Origin: Phragmites australis
Lineage: Eukaryota > Streptophyta > Magnoliopsida > Poales > Poaceae
Reading direction: 5' to 3'
DNA: 64,000 nucleotides
NCBI RefSeq assembly: GCF_958298935.1
Contig: NC_084933.1
Location: forward strand, 4,323,001 to 4,387,000
A program made the position numbers and the translations under genes. Under the pieces are notes generated by a model. That model saw nothing but the letters and a program-made list of their open reading frames with translations, searched no databases and was not told the origin of the DNA. Of the stretch, positions 11,416 through 22,000 are shown one piece after another; within the stretch, counting starts at the first letter, position 1, and each line of letters begins with the position of its first letter.

Positions 11416-13080
11416 ATGGAATCATTAAATTATGAAATTGCAAGATTTAAGATTTTAATTTTTGATGATGATGCTCGCAAGTCATGTGACTTAATTTATA
11501 CTGAGTTCAGTTCTCTTAGAGCTATTCATGCTTCTACTTTGGAGAAATTCAGAGAAGAAATTGAGAAGAATGATAAACTTGTTGTGTTAAATTGCAGATA
11601 AGTTAAAAATGCTAGTTGTTCAACATCTGATTTGCTTGATTCAACTAATTGCTCAATTCTAAAATTGAAGTTGCATGATATTGATGCTAGAGTTTCTCAA
11701 ATAGCTAATGACATGATTACTCATTAAGTTTTTTCATTCTCTAATTGTCATAAACAAAAGAAACTCATAATATTGCTTGTAATAAGTGCTCAGCTCTTTC
11801 TAAACAGATTGATTACTTGAAAGGAATTTTGGAACATTTTTCTAATGGAAAGAAAAATCTAAACCTGATTTTTTATTCATCTAAGTGAAGCACATGTAAA
11901 CAAGGTTTAGGTTTTGATCCCTATGCTTGTTCTAAGACATATGCACCCATTGTTGTTAGAGCTCTTATTAGTGGCAAATTTGAAACACTTGTTGAATCTG
12001 AACCTAAGAAGGTTATTTTAGATCTGCTGGATTGTTATCTTCTACAATGAATGCAAATGTAGCTTCTTCTAATTCCACACATCAGGTTAAGTACAATTAA
12101 CTCATTGTGGTACAGATGGATATTTAGTAGAGTTTTGCTTTAGACTAACTAAACAACAAAAGAAAGAAAAGTTTAAAGTTAGGTCTAATTTCCAAAAGGC
12201 ACGTGTTATCCCTCGTGAGGTTTTTGTGACTCAGGTTAAACAGTCATCACCTTTTGCTACTCATGTAACTCGTCATGAGTCTACTCAGCTTTCTCCAGTT
12301 AGGACTACTCAAGCTGCTAGTGCTTCTTGAGTTTAACCTACTCAAGCTTCTCGAGTTGTGTATACTCGGGTTACTCGTATTTTTTGCCTACTCACTATTC
12401 TAGTCAGGTGATTAAGTACTGGATTCCTAAATGTTTTATTACTAACACCAGTACTGAGGTATCGACATCTTTTGTTGCTTTGTAGGTTTCTCGAGCAAAG
12501 AAGGAGAACATATGGTTAATCAATTCGGATGCTCACATCATATGTCTGGTGATAAGAATTGGTTCTCCTCCCTTGTATGTGCATCTCGTGCCAAGAATGT
12601 TACATTTGAAAATGCTTCTTCTATTTCTATTGTAGCAAAAGGTACAGTATAGGTAAATGATAAGTTCATGTTCAAGGATATTGCTCTAGTCGAGAACTTA
12701 AAATTTAACTTGCTTTCTATCTCACAAATGATTGATGAAGATCTTGAGGTGTGCTTTAAGAAAAATTAATGTAAAGTTTTAGATGCTACAGGTGATCTGG
12801 TTTTTTAGAATTTCATATTTTGGAAGAGTTTTTAAAGCTAATTTTGATACATCACTTTCTTCTAAGCTTAGATGTCTTTTTGCTAATGATTCTAAAGTTC
12901 TATTCTTTTAGCATCGTAGAGTTGGTCGTATTGGTCTAGATCATCTTACTAGAGTTAGTGGTTTAGATCTTAGTCATAACTTGCCTAAGCTTAAGGGTGA
13001 TAGCAAGTTAGTTTGCTCTTCTTGTAGATATAGTAAAATACATTCAAGTTCACATCCACCTATTATCATTGTTATGACAA
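11416..13080 (+). pseudogene. Broken gag C-terminus, protease and pre-integrase region
   Basis: A helical, charged segment (11416-11601) is followed by sequence with many stops. Near 12510 a degenerate protease active-site region is visible: WLINS, then after a one-base slip a CSHHMSGD-like stretch. The usual DSG is lost. Around 12910 the gag-pre-integrase motif HRRVGRIGLDHL can be read. The order matches copia polyproteins. Confidence 0.6.
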
Positions 13081-14058
13081 ATGCATCCGAACAAATTTTT
13101 GCATCTTGATATTGTTCATCCCTCTAGAGTACAATCTTTTGAAGGTAAATGGTATATACTTGTTATTGTTGATGATTTCTCTAGATACTCTTGGGTTTTC
13201 TTTATGATATCTAAGGATGAAGCTTTTGATCATTTTAGGAATCTATTTTTGAGATTGTCTGTTGATCTTCCAGGTTCACTTAGAGCTATTAGAAGTGATA
13301 CTAGAACTGAATTTAAAAATTCTTCTTTTGATCACTTTTGTCCTGAGAAAAATATTGAACATCAATTTTCATCACCTAGAGTACCTTAACAAAATGGTGT
13401 AGTTGAATAATAGAATTTTAGTTGAGATGGCCAGAATCATGTTAGATGAATTTTCTACTCCTAGAAAATTTTGGGATGAAGATATATCTACTGCTTGTTA
13501 TATTTTAAACCGTGTTTTCTTAAGATCTAAATTGGGTAAAACTTCATATGAGCTACGGTTTGGACATAGGCCTAGTGTATCTATTTTAGAGTTTTTGGTT
13601 GTAAGTGTTTTATGCTGAAATCTAGAAATTTGGATAAGTTTAAGTCCAAATCAACTGATGGAGTTTTTCTTGGATATCATGCTCATACTCGTGGCTACCG
13701 TGTGCTTGTTTTGGAGACTAATAAAATTGTTGAAACATGTGAGGTTACTTTTAATGAGACTACTCCTGGAACTAGATTAAGTGATGCAGGTACATGTACA
13801 TATGTTCAGGGGGAGTCCGAGAGCATTTTTGTGGATGAAGATGAGGAGGATGAGGATGAGATTTTAATTCCAATAACACAATCAGTTGTAGATCCCTTGA
13901 CACCTTCAACTACTTCATCTACAGTTGGATATCCTCAAGCTACTACATCATTGGTGCATGTTGAAGGAGAAGAAGAGAATGCTTTTGGAGTTGATGCTCC
14001 TTTGCACATTCAACAGAGGCATCCACTTAATCAGATGATTGGAGATTTGCATAAATGA
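13081..14058 (+). pseudogene. Copia integrase, degenerate
   Basis: Three overlapping open pieces translate to the integrase catalytic core and C-terminus. They include LHLDIVHPSRVQSFEGKWY, VDDFSRYSWVFFM, then IRSDTRTEF, where the canonical form is RSDNGTEF. Next is a broken PQNGVVE box with a stop in place of Gln, and then the region containing FLGYHAHTRGYRVLVLET. Two frame changes (near 13390 and 13610) separate the pieces. Loss of the NG pair and the stops make it inactive. Confidence 0.75.
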
Positions 14059-14119
14059 GTCACAGGATCTAAATTTATTGATTACAATTGTCATGCTCAT
14101 TCAGCTTTTGTTGCTTATT

Positions 14120-15622
14120 TTGAACTCAAAGATATTTCACATAAATTAACTGACGAATTTTGGATCAATGCCATGCATGAGGAACTTGAAAATTTTAAAC
14201 GCAACAAAGTCTGAAAGCTTGTCGTACCTCATCTGGATCATACACTTATCGGTACTAGATGAATTTTCAAAAATAAATAAAGTAAGGATGGTGTTGTTGT
14301 TAGAAACAAAGCTAGATTTGTAGCTCAAGGTTTTGCACATGTAGAAGAGCTAGATTTTGAGGAACTTTTGCCCCGGTTGCTAGACTAGAAGCCATATAAT
14401 TCTTTAGCGTTTGTTGCATCTAAAGGCTTTAGATTATATCAAATAGGTCAAAAGCACTTTTCTAAATGGCTTCATTAATGAAGAGATTTATGTTAAGTAA
14501 TCACCTAGTTTTGAAAATCCTATATATCCAGATCATGTGTACAAGTTATCTAAAGTTTTGTATGATTTAAAACAAGCCCCTAGAGCATGGTATTATAGGT
14601 TAAAAACTTTCTTGCTTAAAAAGGATTTTGTAATGGAAAAAGTGGACAAGACATTTTTTGTGCTCTATTTGTTCAGATTTATGTAGATGATATCATCTTT
14701 TGTTATTATTCTCATGCTTCGGTGTCCCAGTTTTCAGAAATGATGAGCAGGGAATTTGAGATGAGTACGATGAGTGAGATAACATACTTTTTGGGTATTC
14801 AAGTCAAACAAACTAAAGAATGTACTTTTATTCATCAAAGTAAGTATACACAAGACCTGCTACGACTTTTTGAGAAGAAAAACAGCAAGCCGATCATAAC
14901 ACCTATTGGAGCAACAACGACGCTTAATCCTGATGAAGATGGTGAGCCAGTTGATCAAAAAGAATATAAAAGCATGATTGGGTCATTTTTGTATCTCACC
15001 GCTTCATACAATTTGTTGTATGCTTGTGTGCACGATTTCAAACTTCCCCACGTGCTTCACATCGACAAGCTGTCAAACGGATTCTCATTTATCTTTATGG
15101 CACTCAAGACTTTGGCATGTGGCTTTCTGCTTCTTCTTGTATTAGCTTAAGAACTTTTTCTAATGTTTATTTTGGAGGTTGTAGAATTGATAGAAAAATA
15201 CATTTTGTACATGTCATTTCTTGGATAATTCTCTTGTTTCATGGTTATCTAGGAAACAGTTTTGTATTGCATAATCTATTGCTAAATCTGAATATGTAGT
15301 TGCTGCTAGTTATTTTTGACAAACTCTTTGGAATGTTGCTACACTTAAAGATTATGAGGTTAATTTAGAGAGTGTTCCACTTTTCTGTGATAACACTAGT
15401 GTTATAAGTATTACTAAAAGCCCTATGCAACATTCTTGGACTAAACACATTGACATCAGATTTCATTTTATTAGAGACAATGTGGAAAAAGAGAACATTG
15501 AATTTCTCCATATGGATACTGGACACCAATTGGCAGATATTTTTACAAAATATTTGGATTATTCTCATTTTACTTTTCTTTGGGGAGAACTTAGTATTAT
15601 TCATTCTATGAGATTGTTTTGA
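14120..15622 (+). pseudogene. Copia reverse transcriptase and RNase H, degenerate
   Basis: Readable pieces in order are: FWINAMHEELENF, RNKARFVAQGF, the active-site box YVDDIIF near 14680, then ITYFLGIQVKQTKECTFIHQ and YTQDLL. Further on is SMIGSFLYLTAS, and last the RNase H tail with FCDNTSVISI, TKHIDIRFHFIRD and LADIFTK ending at 15622. Many stops and shifts separate them. Confidence 0.8.
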
Positions 15623-16433
15623 GGAGGAGTTTTTATGTCTTGGAGCTTGTCAGAGTTTAAAAATGAGAAAACAATGAAATATGATGAGCATCATATTTGA
15701 TACATATGTGATTTTTAAAGTCAATGCTTATGCTACATGAGAGTTTTTTGCACCTTCATATCTATATATGTAGGAGGTAGTTTTTGTCATGACTTTCTAA
15801 ATCAAATGACATCTTGTCATGGTTAAACTCTCTTGATTGCTTTAATCTTTGATAAACATGTTATATGTGAAAGACTCAAAGAAATGAAAAGATGATGAAT
15901 AATAGTTGATAGAAAAAAGATTATGAAAGTATGTACTATCGCGTTTCTTCTTTATGAGAATGCTTATCATTACACTTTGATATGAACTTAGAAGAAGTCG
16001 TATATGACAGTAACCATTGTCTTAAGCTTCTGATTGTCTTTTTGATATAGGCTTAGTATGTTTGGATAGAATAAGGCTGATGATGCATATAATTCTTTGC
16101 AAAATAATATGAGACGTTCTTAACAGCATAATTGGTATCTTGTTACATATGATTTTAATCCAAACAATGACATACTTTTTGTATCCATATTTTTGATAGC
16201 ACATAAATTGAGGATTCGAGTAGTTGAGATTGGGAGATCATACCTTGCAAATAAATTGTTAATTATACTTGATAAGTTATGCTTACACTATATTTTTACA
16301 TGTGTAGACAGATTGATGTAGATATTCTTGATAGTGTGGCTTGGTTGATTATTTGTTATATATGTGGTTGGTCTACGATGCTCATTATTATAAAAAAACG
16401 ATTATCTCTTTTGAATTTTTGATGAAATCATTG
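15623..16433 (+). other. Non-coding 3' region of the Sirevirus-type element
   Basis: About 0.8 kb between the RNase H end and the first purine tract with no long frame. Some Sireviruses carry an envelope-like gene here; none is seen in this copy. Confidence 0.6.
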
Positions 16434-16601
16434 CCAAAGGGGGAGAGAGTTGTTCATTCGGGAGAATTTTTTGGTTTTTCTCAAAGGGGGAGAGATTTTC
16501 TATGTTGAAAATTTTCTTGATTTTTATTTCACTTTGTGTTTGGTTTTAAAATCAAATAATATTTGTTAAGAGGTTGCCGATATTTTCATCAAGGGGGAGA
16601 T
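16434..16601 (+). other. Reiterated polypurine tract (three copies)
   Basis: The core AAAGGGGGAGA occurs near 16435 and 16483, and AAGGGGGAGA occurs at 16591-16600. The last copy lies directly against the 3' LTR start (TGTCAG) and is the functional position for plus-strand priming. The upstream copies match the multiple-PPT arrangement described for Sireviruses. Confidence 0.8.
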
Positions 16602-17930
16602 TGTCAGATCATGTGATGAAAAATTGGTTTGAATAATGAAATTGGCAGAGCAAAGTTGAGTATGCTTATGTTAGCATAGATGGTTTGATGCGCTATCAGA
16701 AGCTGGGTATGGTTATGTTAGCGTGTTGGTTTTGCTTGAAGTTTGTGTGATGTTACGTGAATTGATCTTTAGTCAAGTCGGGAAGCACTTGTGCTCGTAT
16801 TAGTTTGTTGTTTGATTCATGTGTAGGTGTTGCTCGAAGGCAAACTAAGTTCAGGGAGGAACTAAGGTTCAACGACTAGGTTTAGGAGTATCTAAGGTCG
16901 TAGTGATTGAGGATGTCATGCAGGAAGTTCGAGCTAGACAACAGTGTACGTGAAGATAATGTTGCATGTGTGCAACTAGGTGCATTGCGGAGAAGGGTAT
17001 GAATACGCGAGGTCGTGGGCAACAGATTATGTATTCAGATGATGGAGTCGCTCGAGTACATGGCAAGGTCAGGATGCGGTCTGATTGGTCGAATAGTCCA
17101 GTCCCATAAGGAATCAAGTGCTAGTCTGAGTTTGACTCAAGCACAAATTGGATTCGATTATGGGTGGACATGTCTTGGTACGGTTTGTGTCCAGGTAGGA
17201 TAAGACTAGGTTTTTTCCAAATCAAAGATGGTTGGAAGGGTTATATATTCAGAGGGTCTCGGTCAGGGTAAGGTGCGCTAAGAACGAGATCAGATTTAGA
17301 CTTTTGATATAGAGAGTAGATCTGTTTGGGGTTTTGGGATTTCGTGAAAATTCTTATGGGATGTTTTGGAGAGGCATCTTGTAAACTCATATATGCAATG
17401 AAAATAAGTTTTGTAAGTTCATGAGTTGCTGATTCAAAATTTTCTCTTTGTTCTATATTCTGCGTACTTGGTTTTGGTTTTCGATTAATTCGTGTTTGTA
17501 TCAAGTTTTATCTTGGTTTAATCCATCCAAAAATTTACTAGAATATTTAATGTTTGATCCATAAAAATTTCGAGTGGATTTGGTTTGATCTCGAGTAGCT
17601 TTTTGATCAACTCGATTAGGTTTTAATTTACTTGATTCTTGTTGATACAGTCTGCTTTGACTAGGTATTATTCTTGATCCACATATCCGATTAACATGAT
17701 TCTTGTTGTGTTTGTTTCGTATTTGAATCTAGCTCTAGCTAATCAAATTTGAGAGCAATGGGACCAGCGGATCTTTCTCTATGTTGTTTTACTAGAACAT
17801 GTATAATCTATTTCGAGTAGAATACCAGGTTTAAATTGATTTTCGATTTGAACGAATTAATCTTTGAATTTGATTTCCGTAATCATTCACTCTCCTCTGA
17901 TTACCTTATTAGAGAATAATCGAACCTACA
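16602..17930 (+). repeat. 3' LTR of the Sirevirus-type element
   Basis: Begins TGTCAGATCATG and ends …CGAACCTACA, 1329 bp. It is followed at once by ACTAT, the same five bases that precede the 5' LTR. Confidence 0.9.
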
Positions 17931-17935
17931 ACTAT

Positions 17936-19007
17936 CGCCTGTGTTGACGAAAAGAGATTAAAGCATTACCACAGGTTTATTCATCAAAGTATGAATCAAG
18001 GAAAACCGATCGAACATCCCAATACTGTGAAATAGGAACTTCCATATCCAAGGAAGCAAGTACATGAAAAATGTAAAAATAAGATTGCTAAATTTTAACA
18101 ACAACAAAAAAACACTTTCATGAGCACCGTCTTCAAGTAGTTCGCCAATTCAGATATGCCTCGTTTATTAGATACTGGTAGTGACAGGGGGGCGACAAGA
18201 TGCTATGGATCTTAGAACTTGCATTGACAATAAGGGTGGTGTCAAATGCATCAGATCATAATAGGCAAAGTGAAGCAAGGCGCGTGTGAGAAGAACAAGA
18301 GCAATGCCCTGTGAGCATCAAAGATAGGAGAGGAGGATGAATATCGAGAAGGGTATTATCATGAGAGAAGAGGTAGTTGGGATCTTGTAGGGAGGAGGCC
18401 GCAGCTAGCGATGGAATTAGGTCGAAGAAAAAAGGAGATGGATGGAAAAGAAACACGTGGTGAGTTGTATAAAATTAACCTAAATCGTATTAGTTTTGGG
18501 CTATGATGGGCTATGTTACGCTTCACATTTTACATTTGGAGATGTAGACTTCTCCTAATGTACAACGACTCCGCCCAAATAGATGTACACCTAGTAGCTC
18601 TATGCATAGTCACGAACCTAGCGGTCAAATTAGCTCTGTATGGGATGCCCACATGGGATGTTTGGACGAGTTTCATGTAAACCAATGAGAACGAAAACTA
18701 ACTCAACCATATGCATATCATATAGGACGGTTGGACGAGTTTCATGGAAACAAATGAGAATGGAACGTAACGACTCAACCATGTGCATTGGTCAATATAG
18801 CTTTTACTCATTTCTTTATCACTATAACGTTTAGAGAGTGCATTGGTCAATAAGATATTTCCAAAAGTGAACGATCCAAAAGTGCCCTTTCATTCTCTGG
18901 AAATGGTAAAACATGTTTAGTTTCGGTAGCTCTGATATTTCACTTCTGTACACAGGCTGCACTGGCTTATCCTTCCCAAATTTCCTTCCGCGGTGAACTT
19001 TTACTCC
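17936..19007. other. 3' flank of the thylakoid-lumen protein gene
   Basis: About 1 kb between the Sirevirus and the stop codon of the minus-strand gene; the right part should hold its 3' UTR. Short frames on both strands carry no recognised motif. An imperfect tandem repeat is listed separately. Confidence 0.45.
18661..18789. repeat. Imperfect tandem repeat, about 71-bp spacing
   Basis: Two similar blocks starting TTTGGACGAGTTTCATG and GTTGGACGAGTTTCATG share ACCAATGAGAACG/ACAAATGAGAATG and the CTCAACCAT(A/G)TGCAT end. There are scattered differences and a small insertion in the second copy. Confidence 0.6.
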
Positions 19008-22000
19008 CTACAGTACCTCAGAACAGTTATTTGTCCCTGTGGGGTCTCTTAGACAGCGTGATATTGCCGTCACAGCGGCTTCAATTGACGCATCCTCTCC
19101 CTGTTCCATGTTCAAGATAGAACAAAGACGTGGTCAGTAAATTTCTCGCAGATTCCATCAACACATGGAAACCACAAAAATAGGAAAAAGAAAAGGTAAC
19201 ATTGCCTTAAGAACTCTTTTTTTGATAGAATTTTTGTAATTGTACCAGTAGATACCACTTAGAAACTAAAAAGATGGTGGGAAGTTGTTTCACCTAGGTA
19301 ACAGTGGCATGAATCACCAAGGTCTAGGGAAGAGCGACTCCCTCACTATTTTTTTATTGCTTACCGCACTTCCCACGCGATGACTACATCACTCTCGTTC
19401 CAACCTGAGGGATGTTCATTTTACCTCAGCCAATCTAGGAATGTGTTACTACAATGGGAAACACAAGGTACAAACATTCCCCCTAACAAAGACTCGAAAA
19501 GTGTTTATAGATTATGGTACAACTTCCAATGGTAATTACCACATTTAAAATATATCCTGTCTATTACTGAATCAGGACTATCAAAAAGATGCAAGTAATA
19601 AGAATTGCAACACCGCAGTAGGGGCCTCCCCCTGCTGTTTTCCTCTCAAAAAATAAGTATTGCAATGGAATATGAATATATCAGATAATTGATAGGTCAA
19701 ACAACAGAATGTCACCTTTTCTTTCCAGTAAAACATGTTTCCATACTTCCCTGAAACCTGACTCCAAAAGCTCCGAGGGACGTCTAAATCAACTAATGGA
19801 CCAATGTTAAAATTTATTATGTTACCTGCCCAAAGATTGCCAGATTTAGTACATATGTCCCACCAACAAGTATCACAGCAAATAAATCTTAAATGTTTTT
19901 GTTGTACAGACAAGATTGCTAGCCTGTGGCAGAGAGGATTAGACAAAATAAAGGAGGACATCCTCAATCTGGATAACATCTTGTGCAACTGAAGGAACCA
20001 GCACCACTACTGTGCAGTATGTACAATAACAAAGCTAGATAAAAATGGTTCGCTTACAGCAGCAACCCAATATGTTTCAAGCTTAAGTGCATCAATTGCA
20101 TGGAGAAGATTTACTGCTTTTCACTTATTCATCTCTGTCAAAAAAGTAAAACAGGGCCATGCTTTATCACAAAGATTATTCAAAATTTCCTCATTCTGTG
20201 TAACAATAGAATTCTTAGATTGTCCATTTATCCGTCTCAGCCACTCAGCTCCTTTCTTTTCCTAAGACAAAAGCCATGCGCTTTTTTCCTGTCCTTTAAA
20301 TCACTAAACAGGCAAAATATACATCGGTAATTGACAAGTGGTGCACGGATCAAGCGTGCTTCGCAAAACAATAGTTACAACAATTATTTTTTAAAAGAAA
20401 TGGAGAATTATGCTTCAATAAGAATCTTACCAAAGGTTGGATCGGCAACAAAAACAATAGTACGGTCATCGACCTGCCAAAAATCTTTGATAGCCAATCC
20501 TGGAAAAATATTGCCAAAAATTAAGCAATGAAACAAACCATATACAGTATGATGTCATGTGCAGAATCATGACAAGATAGACAGATGCATCCTGCTATCT
20601 AGTTCGGTCATTTGACTCAGGGTCTAGTTGGATGCTTTTTGTTGACGACAAGATTTGACAGTTACGGTGGCTATTGCAGCAATGACTGGCTTAATGCCGA
20701 AACTTGACTGAGAGTTAGTAGAACATCGGTTGCATATCAAAACGGGATTTAGACCTTATAAACAGCCACTTAGAAGGTTTAATCTAATATGTATGATTGA
20801 ATCAAAGAAGAAATAGACCGGTTGTTGAAAGCGGGATTCATCAGACCTTGCAGGTATGCTGATTGGATTTTCAACATTGTCCCGGTGGAGAAGAAGAGTA
20901 GCAGTAAGTTATGAGTTTGCATTGATTTTAGATATTTGAATAAAGTTACTTCTAAAGATGAATATCCTATACTTATAGCCGACATGTTAATCAATGATGC
21001 TTCAGGATATAGAATGATTAGTTTTCTTGATGGTAATATTGGTTATAATCAAATTTTTATGATTGAGGAAGATATGTCTAAAACGGCTTTTCGTTGTCCT
21101 GGTTTAGTTGGTTTATTTGAGTGGGTGGTTATGACTTTTAGGTTGAAAAATACCGGTGCTACTTATCAAAGGGCTACGAATTTAATTTTTCATGATTTAC
21201 TTGGTGTCATATTAGAAGTATATATTGATGACATGGTTGTGAAATCGGATGGCAATGATTCTCATGTAGCCGATTTACGTTTAGCTTTTGAAAGAATGTG
21301 ACGGTATGGTTTGAAAACGAATCCACTCAAATATGCTTTTGGTATGTCAGCTAAGAAATTTTTAGGCTTTATTATACATGAGAAAGACATAGAGATAGAT
21401 CCTAATAAAATAGAAGCTATACAAAAGGTTCAGGCGTCTACATGTAAAAGAGATATGTAGAAATTTCTAGGCAAAGTGAATTACTTGAGAAGATTTATAT
21501 CAAACTTGTCCGGAAAAATCAGTGCTTTTACATCTATATTTCGGTTGAAGAATAAGACCGAAGTTATTTGGGGTGCAGAGCAACAGTGTGCATTTGATAA
21601 GATTAAGAAATATTTGTCTACTACTTCAGTGCTTCGGGCGCCTAAAGCCAGATTACCTTTTCGGCTATATATTGCTGCGGAAGATAATGTGATTGGTGTT
21701 GTTTTGGTACAAGAAGTTGATGGTAAAGAGCATGCAATCGCTTATTTGAGTCGACATCTTTTGAAGGTGGAAACAAGGTATGTCTTTATTGAAAAATTAT
21801 GATTATCGCTATATTATGCTTGCACAAAGTTAAAACATTATTTGCTATCGCTATACTACTTGTGTTGGAATATGTGTCAAATATGTGTACATGGTAGGTT
21901 ACAGATAGACTTGAGTTGTATTTGGGTGGGACTAGGATTAGAGTTGTAGTCGAACTCTAATTCCGGGCCTTTAAATAGAAGGCACCACCGTTGTAACCAT

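Larger units (their letters stand above)
8789..17930 (+). mobile_element. Full-length Sirevirus-type Ty1/copia retrotransposon, decayed
   Basis: A 9.1-kb element with two LTRs (8789-10145 and 16602-17930). It is bounded by the perfect 5-bp target duplication ACTAT at 8784-8788 and 17931-17935. The order gag, protease, integrase, reverse transcriptase, RNase H is that of copia. The primer-binding site is complementary to initiator-Met tRNA. Purine tracts are repeated before the 3' LTR, and coiled-coil-rich coding sequence follows gag. Both traits are recalled as Sirevirus features. Stops and frameshifts run through pol, so only gag remains as one frame. By eye, about one base in ten differs over the first 240 bp of the two LTRs, so the insertion is not recent. 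Confidence 0.9.

Noticed and set aside
8789..17930. Possible envelope-like gene in the Sirevirus-type element
   Set aside because: Only short broken frames exist between RNase H and the purine tracts, so no envelope-like gene is supported in this copy.
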